Below the pieces are notes generated by a model that saw nothing but the letters and a program-made list of their open reading frames with translations, did not search any database and was not told the origin of the DNA. A stretch of DNA of 22,052 bases from DASYQD01 sp036005845 (lineage in GTDB: Bacteria; Acidobacteriota; Thermoanaerobaculia; Multivoradales; JAIOJS01). The stretch lies in assembly GCA_036005845.1 (NCBI GenBank), contig DASYQD010000045.1, forward strand, positions 1-22,052. The letters are read 5' to 3'. The number at the start of each line of letters is the position of its first letter. The first letter of the stretch is position 1. A program made the position numbers and the translations under genes. Of this stretch, positions 6,302 to 14,112 are shown piece by piece.

Positions 6302-8470
6302 CTACTGCGGCAGCAGGTTCTTGCCGTCGAGGTCCGGCGGCACCGCGATGCCGTAGCTCGCCACCACCGTCGGGAAGACGTCGGCGATGTACGGCTGCCG
6401 CGGCGCCGTCACCAGCTTCTGGTTGCTGAACAGGATGCCGTCGACGAGCGGCGGGTAGACCGAGCAGTGGTCGGCGCTCCAGAAATCGTTGTTGTCTTCG
6501 ACCACTTCCTTGGCGATGCCGCCCAAGGTGTCCTGCCAGCCGACGCGGTAGCCCTCGCTGTTGGAGGGGATCAAGTCGGGGATCAGCGCCGGGTCGTAGA
6601 CGCGGTGCGCCTCGTCACGGGTGAAGACGTGCGCCACCGGGTGGAGGCCCGTCTTCTCGTCGACGAAGCCTTCCAGTTTCGCCTTCAGCTCCTGTTGCAA
6701 CGCGTCGTACTCGGCGCCGGGCTTGACGATGCCCTTCGCCTCGCGCCCTTCCAGATTGATGTAGATGCCGCCGAGCCCGAGCTGGTAGGCCTTGGTGTGG
6801 CTCCAGTCTACGTTGACGAAGAAGTCGCCCTGGTCGAAAAGGTTCTCCAGGCTTTGCGGGTCGGCGGTCTGCCCGTTGAGGCGCATGAAGCCGTTCTTGA
6901 CCAGCCAGGTGTTGTAGTTCATCGACCAGCGGAAGGGCTTGAAGCCGTGGTCGGAGACGACCATCAGGTGCGTCCCCGGCGGCATGCGCTTCATCGTCTC
7001 GCCGACGATGTTGTCCATCTGCTGATAGGCCTTGAGGATCGAGTTCCCGTACTTGGCCGCCAGCGCCGGGTCGTACATCGGATGCTTGGGATCGAAGAGC
7101 CGCCACATCATGTGCTGCACGCGGTCGGTGTACTCGAAGTACTGCACCAGCACGTCCCAGTCGTTCGCCTCCTTCAGCATGCCGTAGAGGATCTGCTCCT
7201 CCTTGCCGCGCGTGAAGTCGACGTCCTCCAAGAAAACCTTCTCGTCGATCGTGCCGCCCTTGAGCGACCAGGTGTCGACGGCCCAGCCGATCGTCTTGAA
7301 GCGGCCGAAGTCGTCGGTCATGTGGTGCACGAACTTGCGCGGCGCCGTGATGTCGACGAGCGGCGGCAGCGCCGTGGGATCGAACTGGATGGGCGAGAGG
7401 TAGAGGCGCACCTCGGGCTCGAGCGAGAGCACGCGGAAACGGCCCATGCCGTTGAGCTTCATGATCGGATTGAAGGAGAACGGGAAGCGCACCCAGTCGC
7501 TCCACTCGCCGGGCTCGAGCGTCACCTTCTGGCCGGCGACCTCGATGTCGACCTTGCTGTGGTCGGGAGCTACGTTCAGCACCATCGGCAGCGTGAGGTA
7601 CTTGGTGCCCTCGGGATGCGGGAAGAACTTGTCGGGCGGCCCCTTGATCTCGGTCTCGATGCGGCCCTTGTTGTCGACCAGCTCCACCACCTCGGCCGAG
7701 ATGTCGTTGCCGGCGCGCGGCTGGAAGAAGAGCTCGGAGGTGAAGTAGAAGGGCTTGCCGATGCGGAAGGAGAGGTCGGGCGTGCCGAGCCCCGACCAGA
7801 GGTCGCCGTGCTCGAATTCTTTGGGCGGGAAGTTCTGCGGCAGCCGCATGACGCGGACGCGCTCGCCGTTCTTGCCGAGGAGCTCCCAGAAGGTCTGCCC
7901 CTGGCGCGGGTTGCGCGCCACCGGCCGGTTCTCGGGCAGCCACTTGGCAGCGGCGACGCCGGCGCCGAGACCGAGCGCAACGCCGACGACGACGCCCGCG
8001 GTTACCGCCCAGCGCGGCCGCACGCGGAAGAGCTTGAGGACGCCGAAGAGGATCAGGAAGAGCACGAGGCCGAGCGCGAGGCCGACGACGGGCGGCGTGC
8101 GCTTGCCCCACAGGAACGGCTGCTGGTCCTCGAGCACGAGGAGGAGCTTCGGCTTGTAGTTGCTGACGTCACGGGTGAGGAAGTCGAAGATGCCGTGGCG
8201 GCCCGGGTCGAGGCCGGTGGCGAAGGTCGACCAGGAGACCGGCGTCTGCGAGGGGATCGTCGAGCGCAGCGGCGAGAAGGTGCCCTCGGCGCGCAGCTTC
8301 GCCAGGTTCGGCAGCTTGCCCTCGTTCATCCACTGCTCGGTGAGCTTGGCGTCGGCGCCGTCGAAGCCGAGGATCACCGTCTTCGGCGCCTCCTTGGCGA
8401 GCAGCGGCGCGGCGGCGAGGAAGGCGAGCGGTGCGGCGAGCAGGAGGGCGAGCGAGGTCGAGCGGCGCAT
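6302..8470 (-). CDS. AlkP-superfamily phosphodiesterase/phosphatase with internal membrane hairpin, 722 aa
   Basis: The ATG at 8470 has AAGGA 5 nt upstream and opens a signal peptide (MRRSTSLALLLAAPLAFLAA, cleavage near ALA/LLAKEA). The longer reading from 8518 lacks such a site. The alkaline phosphatase superfamily core is complete: VILGFDGAD (metal Asp about 37), the Ser/Thr nucleophile region SWSTFATG (about 79-86), YTDRVQHMMW (Asp and His ligands), VVSDHGF (Asp-His ligands) and a C-terminal SADHCS (His ligand). Between the nucleophile and the remaining ligands lie two transmembrane helices (about 126-148 and 154-175), so the enzyme appears membrane-tethered from within. It belongs to the type I phosphodiesterase/nucleotide pyrophosphatase-like group. 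The substrate cannot be read from sequence. It lies upstream of envC on the same strand, separated by about 95 bp filled by the palindromic repeat. Confidence 0.9.
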   Translation of the reverse strand: MRRSTSLALLLAAPLAFLAAAPLLAKEAPKTVILGFDGADAKLTEQWMNEGKLPNLAKLRAEGTFSPLRSTIPSQTPVSWSTFATGLDPGRHGIFDFLTRDVSNYKPKLLLVLEDQQPFLWGKRTPPVVGLALGLVLFLILFGVLKLFRVRPRWAVTAGVVVGVALGLGAGVAAAKWLPENRPVARNPRQGQTFWELLGKNGERVRVMRLPQNFPPKEFEHGDLWSGLGTPDLSFRIGKPFYFTSELFFQPRAGNDISAEVVELVDNKGRIETEIKGPPDKFFPHPEGTKYLTLPMVLNVAPDHSKVDIEVAGQKVTLEPGEWSDWVRFPFSFNPIMKLNGMGRFRVLSLEPEVRLYLSPIQFDPTALPPLVDITAPRKFVHHMTDDFGRFKTIGWAVDTWSLKGGTIDEKVFLEDVDFTRGKEEQILYGMLKEANDWDVLVQYFEYTDRVQHMMWRLFDPKHPMYDPALAAKYGNSILKAYQQMDNIVGETMKRMPPGTHLMVVSDHGFKPFRWSMNYNTWLVKNGFMRLNGQTADPQSLENLFDQGDFFVNVDWSHTKAYQLGLGGIYINLEGREAKGIVKPGAEYDALQQELKAKLEGFVDEKTGLHPVAHVFTRDEAHRVYDPALIPDLIPSNSEGYRVGWQDTLGGIAKEVVEDNNDFWSADHCSVYPPLVDGILFSNQKLVTAPRQPYIADVFPTVVASYGIAVPPDLDGKNLLPQ

Positions 8471-8556
8471 CGGGTTCCTTCGCGGGGAGTTGAGGTGCGC
8501 CCGGCGTCGGGCGGCCATGGCGGGTGAGTGGAACGCGGCTGGGCGGCCGCGAATCG

Positions 8557-8562
8557 ATGATA
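8557..8562 (-). promoter_or_regulatory. Possible -10 element for the AlkP gene
   Basis: The 134-bp space between the divergent AlkP (8470) and solute-binding protein (8605) genes must hold promoters for both. The only AT-rich patch is GTTATCATCG on the minus strand, giving a TATCAT -10-like hexamer. No convincing -35 hexamer is present at 16-18 nt, so this is weak. Confidence 0.25.
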
Positions 8563-8604
8563 ACAGAGCGGTTTGCGGGTCGCGCCGCCGCTATGCTCGC
8601 GCGG

Positions 8605-10146
8605 ATGCGCCGGTTTGCCTTCGTCGCTCTCTCGCTGCCGTTGCTGCTCGGTCTCGCCTGCGGCCAACAGCGGCAGCCGGCGCCGCCGCGCGGCAACGAG
8701 CTGATCGTCGGCCTCGAGAGCGCACCGACGCGCCTCGACCCGCGGCTCGGCACCGACCAGGGCTCGGAGTACGTCTTCGAGCTCATCCTCGAAGGGCTGC
8801 TCGACAAGAGGCCCGACGGCTCGCAGATCCCCGGGCTCGCGACGTCGTGGGAGGTGCTCGACGAGGGGCGCCGCTACCGCTTCCACCTGCGGCCCGGCGC
8901 GCGCTTCCACGACGGGCGGCCGGTGACGTCGAAGGACGTGGCGTGGAGCTATAACACCATCCTCGACGGCACCGCGAAGAGCCCGAAGAAGGCAGCGCTC
9001 GGGCCGATCGATCGCGTCGTCGCCGTCGACCCGCTGACGGCCGATTTCGTGATGCGCGAGCCGTTCGGCGCGCTGTTCTACAACCTGACGCCGGGCACCG
9101 GCGTCATCCCCGACGGCACGACGCCCGAGCAGATGGAGGCGCACCCGATCGGCTCCGGGCCGTTCCGCTTCGTGCGCCGCACGGCCGACCGCGTCGAACT
9201 CGAAGCGTGGGACGGCTACTACGGCGGCCGGCCGCCGATGGATCGCGTGGTGCTGCGCGAGGTGCCCGACGCGACGGTGCGCGCGCTCGAGCTCGAGAAG
9301 GGCTCGGTGCAGCTCGTCGTCAACTCGCTGCCGCCCGACACCGCGGCGCTGTTCGCCCACCGGCCCGGCTTCAAGCTCATGCAGAGCCCGGGCGCCAACT
9401 ACGCCTACATCGGCTTCAACCTCGAGGACCCGGTGGTGCGCGACGTGCGCGTCCGCCGGGCGATCGCGCTGGCCATCGATCGCGGGCGCATCTGTCGAAC
9501 CGTGTGGCGCGGCCAGGCGAAGCCCACCGAGACGCTGATGCCGGAGCGGCACTGGGCGCGCAACGAATCGCTGGTGCCGATCCCGCACGACCCGGCGGCG
9601 GCGAGGCGGCTCTTGGAGGAGGCGGGCTATCACGATCCCGACGGTGACGGGCCCAAGCCGCGGCTACGCCTCACCTACAAGCTCAACAACAACGACCTGT
9701 CGCTGCTGCAGGCGCAGGCGATCCAGGCGATGCTCGCCGACGCCGGCATCGACGCCGAGCTGCGGCCCTACGAGTTCGCCACCTTCTACGCCGACGTCAA
9801 GCGCGGCAGCTTCCAGATGTTCAGCTTGACGTGGACCGGCGTCGCCGAGCCCGACCTCTATCGAAACCTTTTCCATTCGGCGGCGATCCCGCCCAACGGG
9901 GCGAACCGCGGCCGGTATCGCTCGGCGGAGGTCGATCGGCTGGTCGAAGAAGGCGGGCGGCGCTTCGGCCCGGTGGCGCGGCGGCCGTTCTACCTCGAGC
10001 TACAGCGGATCTTGCAGCGCGACCTGCCGTACGTGTCGCTGCTGCAGCGTGACACGGTGGCGGTGATGCTCGACGGGCTCGAGGGCTACACCAACTACCC
10101 CGGCGGCGAGATGTACAGCTTGCGCCACGCGCACTGGCGGCGATGA
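8605..10146 (+). CDS. Peptide/solute-binding lipoprotein (SBP family 5), 513 aa
   Basis: The start at 8605 (MRRFAFVALSLPLLLGLAC) gives a lipoprotein signal ending at Cys19. The -3 residue is Gly rather than the usual Leu, so the lipobox is slightly atypical. The body is a typical family 5 extracellular solute-binding protein (PF00496): LILEGLL, PDGSQIPGLATSWE, RFHDGRPVTSKDVAWSY, IGSGPF and the conserved VRRAIALAIDR. Such proteins deliver oligopeptides, nickel or other solutes to ABC permeases of the Dpp/Opp type. No permease or ATPase gene is adjacent. Instead the TGA overlaps the ATG of an MFS transporter (ATGA at 10143-10146), so the two are made together. It is divergent from the AlkP gene. 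Several in-frame upstream ATGs exist (8557, 8593) and none has a clear Shine-Dalgarno; 8605 is preferred for the signal peptide. Confidence 0.92.
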   Translation: MRRFAFVALSLPLLLGLACGQQRQPAPPRGNELIVGLESAPTRLDPRLGTDQGSEYVFELILEGLLDKRPDGSQIPGLATSWEVLDEGRRYRFHLRPGARFHDGRPVTSKDVAWSYNTILDGTAKSPKKAALGPIDRVVAVDPLTADFVMREPFGALFYNLTPGTGVIPDGTTPEQMEAHPIGSGPFRFVRRTADRVELEAWDGYYGGRPPMDRVVLREVPDATVRALELEKGSVQLVVNSLPPDTAALFAHRPGFKLMQSPGANYAYIGFNLEDPVVRDVRVRRAIALAIDRGRICRTVWRGQAKPTETLMPERHWARNESLVPIPHDPAAARRLLEEAGYHDPDGDGPKPRLRLTYKLNNNDLSLLQAQAIQAMLADAGIDAELRPYEFATFYADVKRGSFQMFSLTWTGVAEPDLYRNLFHSAAIPPNGANRGRYRSAEVDRLVEEGGRRFGPVARRPFYLELQRILQRDLPYVSLLQRDTVAVMLDGLEGYTNYPGGEMYSLRHAHWRR

Positions 10147-11375
10147 GGCTGCGCGCGTACAGCGGGCGCTCGCTGCCGCCCAACGTGCGAGCGTTGGGGC
10201 TCGTCTCGTTCCTGCAGGACGTGGCGAGCGAGATGGTGTATCCGCTGCTGCCCGGCTTCCTGGCGCTGCTCGGCGGCGGCGCACTGGCCCTGGGCACCAT
10301 GGAGTCGGCAGCCGAAGGCATGCTGGCGCTGGTCAAGGGCTGGGCCGGGCGCGCCAGCGATCGGGTGGGCAAGAGGAAGCCGTTCGTGCTGTGGGGCTAC
10401 GCGATATCGGCGGCGGCCAGGCCGCTGCTCGCTCTGGCGGCGGCCCCGTGGCACGTCGTGGCGCTGCGGACGGGGGACCGCTTCTCGAAAGGATTGCGCA
10501 CCGCGCCGCGCGACGCGATGATCGCCGACAGCACGCCGGAAGACCAGCGCGGGTTCGCCTTTTCGTACCACAACGGGCTCGATCACCTCGGGGCGGCGGT
10601 CGGGCCGCTGGTGGCAGCGGCGGTGCTGGCGTTGGCGCCGGGAAGGATGCGGCTGGTGTTCGCGCTGGCCACGGTGCCGGCGCTGGCGGGCGTCGCGGTG
10701 GTGTGGTGGCGGGTGCGAGAGAGTGGGTTCGTTGGTCGCGTCGAGGAGGCCCGACGTGGGGCCCCGCCTGCGCCCCACGTCGTGGCTTCTGCGGCGAACG
10801 TCGAAGAACGAAGAGTGGGGTTACCGCCGGCACTCAAGGTGCCGTTGATCGCGGTGTTCCTCTTCGGACTGGGCAACGCCAGTGACGCCTTTTTGTTGCT
10901 GCGCGCGTCGCAGCTCGGCATGAGCGCGATTGGGCTGACGCTGCTGTGGTCGGCGTTTCACGTCGTCAAGTGGGCGTGCTCGGCGCCTTCGGGACGGCTG
11001 GTGGATCGGCTCGGGCCCGGTCGGCCGCTGGTCGCCGGATGGGGACTCTACGCCGCGGTGTACGCCGGCTTCGCCTATACGAGCTCGATCGCGGCGCTGT
11101 TGGCGCTGCTCGCGGTGTACGCGCTCTACTACGGCCTCACCGAGGGCGCCGAGCGCACGCTGGTGACCGAGCTCGCCGGCGACGCGGGGCGCGGCACGGT
11201 GCTCGGCGCCTATCACCTGGCGAGCGGCGCCGGGCTGTTCCTCGCCAGCCTGCTGTTCGGCTTGGTGTGGGAGCGCGCCTCGGCGCGGGCGGCGTTCCTG
11301 CTCGGCGGCGCGCTGGCGCTGCTGGCGACCGTGCTGCTCGCCGCGGTGCTGGCGCGGCGCGGCGCGCGTCGCTAG
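10143..11375 (+). CDS. MFS transporter, 410 aa
   Basis: A polytopic membrane protein of about 12 predicted helices. The N-half has the family signature FLQDVASEMVYPLLPGFL, the loop 2-3 motif GRASDRVGKRKP, and DRFSKGLRTAPRDAMIADS. These are typical of a drug- or sugar-efflux-like MFS subgroup. The central cytoplasmic loop (about residues 195-235) is Arg/Ala/Pro-rich and is encoded over a perfect 11-bp inverted repeat. Start and translation are tied to the preceding lipoprotein gene by an ATGA overlap. Its TAG stop overlaps the stop of the convergent beta-helix gene by 4 bp (CTAG). Substrate unknown. Confidence 0.92.
   Translation: MRLRAYSGRSLPPNVRALGLVSFLQDVASEMVYPLLPGFLALLGGGALALGTMESAAEGMLALVKGWAGRASDRVGKRKPFVLWGYAISAAARPLLALAAAPWHVVALRTGDRFSKGLRTAPRDAMIADSTPEDQRGFAFSYHNGLDHLGAAVGPLVAAAVLALAPGRMRLVFALATVPALAGVAVVWWRVRESGFVGRVEEARRGAPPAPHVVASAANVEERRVGLPPALKVPLIAVFLFGLGNASDAFLLLRASQLGMSAIGLTLLWSAFHVVKWACSAPSGRLVDRLGPGRPLVAGWGLYAAVYAGFAYTSSIAALLALLAVYALYYGLTEGAERTLVTELAGDAGRGTVLGAYHLASGAGLFLASLLFGLVWERASARAAFLLGGALALLATVLLAAVLARRGARR
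10752..10782. repeat. Perfect 11-bp inverted repeat inside the MFS gene
   Basis: CGACGTGGGGC (10752-10762) and its exact reverse complement (10772-10782) flank a 9-nt loop. It lies in the part of the gene for the central cytoplasmic loop, where small in-frame palindromic insertions are tolerated. Confidence 0.75.
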
Positions 11376-13981
11376 CTGGACGGCAGCGCCGCGGTGTCGC
11401 CGAGGCTGCCGAACTTGTTGATCGGGTTGGTGTACGACTTGCGCCGCCCGGTCGGGACGTCGGTGATCGTCAGCGTGTACTCGACGTTCGACAGGGCGCC
11501 GTAGAAGAACCAGTACTGGCCGTTGACGCCGCGCGCGTCGAGCACCTTGGTGACCACTTCGACGTTGGCGGCCGAGCTGAACCAGAAGTAGCCGGTGTCG
11601 CCGGAGAGCGCCACCGCATGGCCGACGCCGGTGTGGCCGGCGAAGTCGCGCCAGGTGACCTCGACGCGGATGCGCGAGCCGCTGAGGCAGAGGCTGGTGG
11701 CGGTCGGCGCGCACGATGCGGCCGGGGCCAGGGCCGGCAGCGCGGCGATCGTGGCCGGCTCGCCCACCGACGCCTCGTCGCTCGCCGTGGTGAATGCGCT
11801 CGCGGCGGCAGCAGCGCCCGCGGCGCCTGCGAATGCCGACGTATCGCCCGCGCTGGCGAACTTGCCCGCCGGGTTCTGGTAGACGCGCACCACGCCCGTC
11901 GCCGTGTCGGTGATCGTCAGCGTGTGCTCGAGGTTGGTGAGCGCGCCGAAGAACGTCCAGAAGTTGCCGTTCAGGCCGCGCCCGTCGAGCTCCTTCACGA
12001 TCAGCTCGACGTTGGCCGGGTCGAAGAACCAGAACGCGCCGGTGTCGCCGGTGAGCGACACCGCCTGTGCCGTGCGCCGCTCGCCGTTGACGACGAACGA
12101 CACCTCGGCGCGGAAGCGGTTGCCGTTGAGGCAGAGGAACGGTCCCGCGGTGCACGTGCCGAGGACCTTCGACGCCGCCGCGGCGCCGCCGTCGATCGTC
12201 AGGTTGAAGTCGCCCGGTCCCACCTCGAGCAGCCCCGAGCGCTGGCCGAGCCCGAAGCCGTTGACGTTGGCGCTGCCGCCCGTCCACGCGTAGCCGAGCG
12301 TCGAAGCGGTCAGCGAGGTGGGCGCCGCGCCGACGCTGCTCGGCGCCGGCACCGCGACGAGCCTCCCCTCGCGCACGCCGCTCGCGTTGCCGAGGAAGCG
12401 CACGTCGGTCTGCTCGATCGGCGAGGTGTCGCTCCACAAGGTACCGCCGGATGTCCCGCCGGAGATCGCGGCCGTGTCGCGCGCGAAGCTCGTACGCACG
12501 AGCCGCGCGTGCGACTGTTGATACAGGCCGATGGCGCCGCCGCCCGAGCCGCCGCCGCGGGCATCGGAGTCGATCACCATCGAGTCCTCCACCAACAGCT
12601 CGACGAGGTCGCCGAAGATGCCGCCGCCGAACCCCGCGTTGCCGGCGTTGTCGAGGCCGGCGTCGCAGTCGGAGAGCACGCTGCCGCGGATCTCGACCGT
12701 GGCGCGGTTCTCGGCAGGCGTGCCCGCCTGCGGCACGCCGTTGCCGCCGTACAAGCGCGGCCCATCGCCGGCGCCGAGAATGCAGCCGCCCCGCCAGGGC
12801 GCTCCATCCAACCCGCCGACGCCCTGCAGCAATGAGCGCGTCACCACCAGCCGCCCGGGCGGCCGGTTGATGGCGCCGCCGGCCGTCGACGCGTCGGCCG
12901 AGTCGCTCGACATCACGGCAATCGCGCCGCCCATGCCGCCGCGGTGCCCGGCAGGCAAGCCGTTCTGCTGGAACACCGAGCCGTAGACCTCGACCGAAGC
13001 GCGGAAGCCGTCGACCGCGGCGCCGATGTCGGCGCGGTTGCGCACGAAGGCGGAGCGGTGGATGCGCAGCGTCGTCTGGTCCTCGACGTGGATCGCGCCG
13101 CCGCCCGTGGGGTCGGCGATCGCGCAACAGGCGTCGGGCAGCGCCTGGTTGGCGATGAAGCTGGCGTCGGCGATCTGCAGGTCGGCGCCCACTCCGTAGT
13201 TCCCGATGGCGTAGATCGCGCCGCCGACCCAGCCCGCCTCGTTGCCCTCGAAGCGCGTGCCGGTGACGCGCAGCGCGCCGTCGAGCACCATGATGGCGCC
13301 GCCGAAGGAGTGCGGGTCGTGGCCGGGAAGGTTGGTGCGGTTGCCGACCATCTCGCCGCGCAGGAAGCTCACCAGCGAGCCGCGCACGACGACGGCGCCG
13401 CCGCGCAGCCGCGCCGAGTTGCCGCGGAAGGAGCAGTCGACGAAGCTCGCCTCCGACCCTTCGAGCACCTTGACGGCACCGCCGCCCGTTGGACCCACCA
13501 CGCGGTTGTCGAGGAACGACACCTGGCGGAAAAGCGCGTCGGCCTTCGAGATGGTGACCGCGCCGCCCTCGTTGACGTTGTCGTTGTAGCCGCCGCGGAA
13601 GGCGAGGCGCTCGAAGGTGACGCGCTTGCCGCGCGTGCGGTTCGAGTTGATGAAGCGCAGGATGCTACGGCTGCCGCCGCCGTCGAGCACGACCGTGGCG
13701 CCGGCCGCCGCGCGCACCATGAAGCCTCTGCCGGCGTTGCGGATCGCGAAGCCGTTCGGCGGCGAGACGTAGGTGCCGGCGGCAAGCTCCACCGCGCCGC
13801 CATCGGGCACCTTGCCGAGCGCGACGTCGAGCGTCGCCGCGTCCTGCGGCACCCGTACCAGCGCGGCCGCGCGCGCGGCGGACGGCGCCGCGAGCGCGAG
13901 CGCGGCACAAGCCGCGAGCGAGGTGAGAAGAGGGGTACGCCGTGCGCTCATCGAAGCGATCCACCAAGCTGCGACCGGCAT
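11372..13981 (-). CDS. Secreted parallel beta-helix protein with two C-terminal tandem domains, 869 aa
   Basis: The start at 13981 is fixed by GGAGGT 7 nt upstream. A signal peptide follows (core LLTSLAACAALALAAPSAA, cleavage near ARA/AA). Residues about 40-590 are a right-handed parallel beta-helix, seen as repeated rungs such as GGAVTISKADALFRQVSFLDN, GGAVKVLEGSEASFVDCSF and GGAIMVLDGALRVTGTRFEGN. The C-terminus holds two copies of a domain of about 110 aa (610-717 and 757-866), each beginning C...LCL.G.R.R.EV and continuing GDTG.FWF, NVE, NG.(F/Y)W.F.GAL.N.E.TLTITD and a Y.NP end. An Ala-rich linker of about 39 aa joins them. I recall this domain from many secreted proteins of Acidobacteriota-like genomes; its role is unknown. 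The protein is probably exported or surface-displayed and may bind or process polysaccharide. It converges on the MFS gene with a 4-bp stop overlap. Confidence 0.9.
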   Translation of the reverse strand: MPVAAWWIASMSARRTPLLTSLAACAALALAAPSAARAAALVRVPQDAATLDVALGKVPDGGAVELAAGTYVSPPNGFAIRNAGRGFMVRAAAGATVVLDGGGSRSILRFINSNRTRGKRVTFERLAFRGGYNDNVNEGGAVTISKADALFRQVSFLDNRVVGPTGGGAVKVLEGSEASFVDCSFRGNSARLRGGAVVVRGSLVSFLRGEMVGNRTNLPGHDPHSFGGAIMVLDGALRVTGTRFEGNEAGWVGGAIYAIGNYGVGADLQIADASFIANQALPDACCAIADPTGGGAIHVEDQTTLRIHRSAFVRNRADIGAAVDGFRASVEVYGSVFQQNGLPAGHRGGMGGAIAVMSSDSADASTAGGAINRPPGRLVVTRSLLQGVGGLDGAPWRGGCILGAGDGPRLYGGNGVPQAGTPAENRATVEIRGSVLSDCDAGLDNAGNAGFGGGIFGDLVELLVEDSMVIDSDARGGGSGGGAIGLYQQSHARLVRTSFARDTAAISGGTSGGTLWSDTSPIEQTDVRFLGNASGVREGRLVAVPAPSSVGAAPTSLTASTLGYAWTGGSANVNGFGLGQRSGLLEVGPGDFNLTIDGGAAAASKVLGTCTAGPFLCLNGNRFRAEVSFVVNGERRTAQAVSLTGDTGAFWFFDPANVELIVKELDGRGLNGNFWTFFGALTNLEHTLTITDTATGVVRVYQNPAGKFASAGDTSAFAGAAGAAAAASAFTTASDEASVGEPATIAALPALAPAASCAPTATSLCLSGSRIRVEVTWRDFAGHTGVGHAVALSGDTGYFWFSSAANVEVVTKVLDARGVNGQYWFFYGALSNVEYTLTITDVPTGRRKSYTNPINKFGSLGDTAALPSS

Positions 13982-13997
13982 CTGGATGACCTCCAGA
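13981..13997 (-). promoter_or_regulatory. Hairpin enclosing the ribosome binding site of the beta-helix gene
   Basis: On the minus strand TCTGGA - GGTCA - TCCAGA forms a 6-bp stem with a 5-nt loop. GGAGGT (the Shine-Dalgarno) spans stem and loop, and the final A of the stem is the first base of the ATG. Folding would hide the ribosome site. Confidence 0.5.
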
Positions 13998-14026
13998 CCG
14001 GCCTCCCGCTATCAAGATGAAGGGAT

Positions 14027-14043
14027 CGCGGAGCCGCTCCGCG
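14027..14043. terminator. GC hairpin downstream of the rluA-type gene
   Basis: CGCGGAG-CCG-CTCCGCG (7-bp stem, 3-nt loop) lies 70 nt past the pseudouridine synthase stop and before the beta-helix start. There is no T-tract, so any terminator role is uncertain. Confidence 0.3.
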
Positions 14044-14112
14044 TGAGATGGCAAGGTAGCACTCGATCTCGCGACGCGCTGTGAAACAGCGGTGGCCGCG
14101 CGGGGATTCCCT

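Noticed and set aside
6200..8527. 775-codon plus-strand ORF opposite the AlkP gene
   Set aside because: Antisense shadow; its translation is repetitive and charged and matches no family, and the minus strand has full AlkP motifs.
10821..13127. 768-codon minus-strand ORF and matching plus-strand ORFs across the beta-helix gene
   Set aside because: Out-of-frame Arg-rich readings of the beta-helix gene; only the frame starting at 13981 has a signal peptide, beta-helix rungs and a ribosome site.
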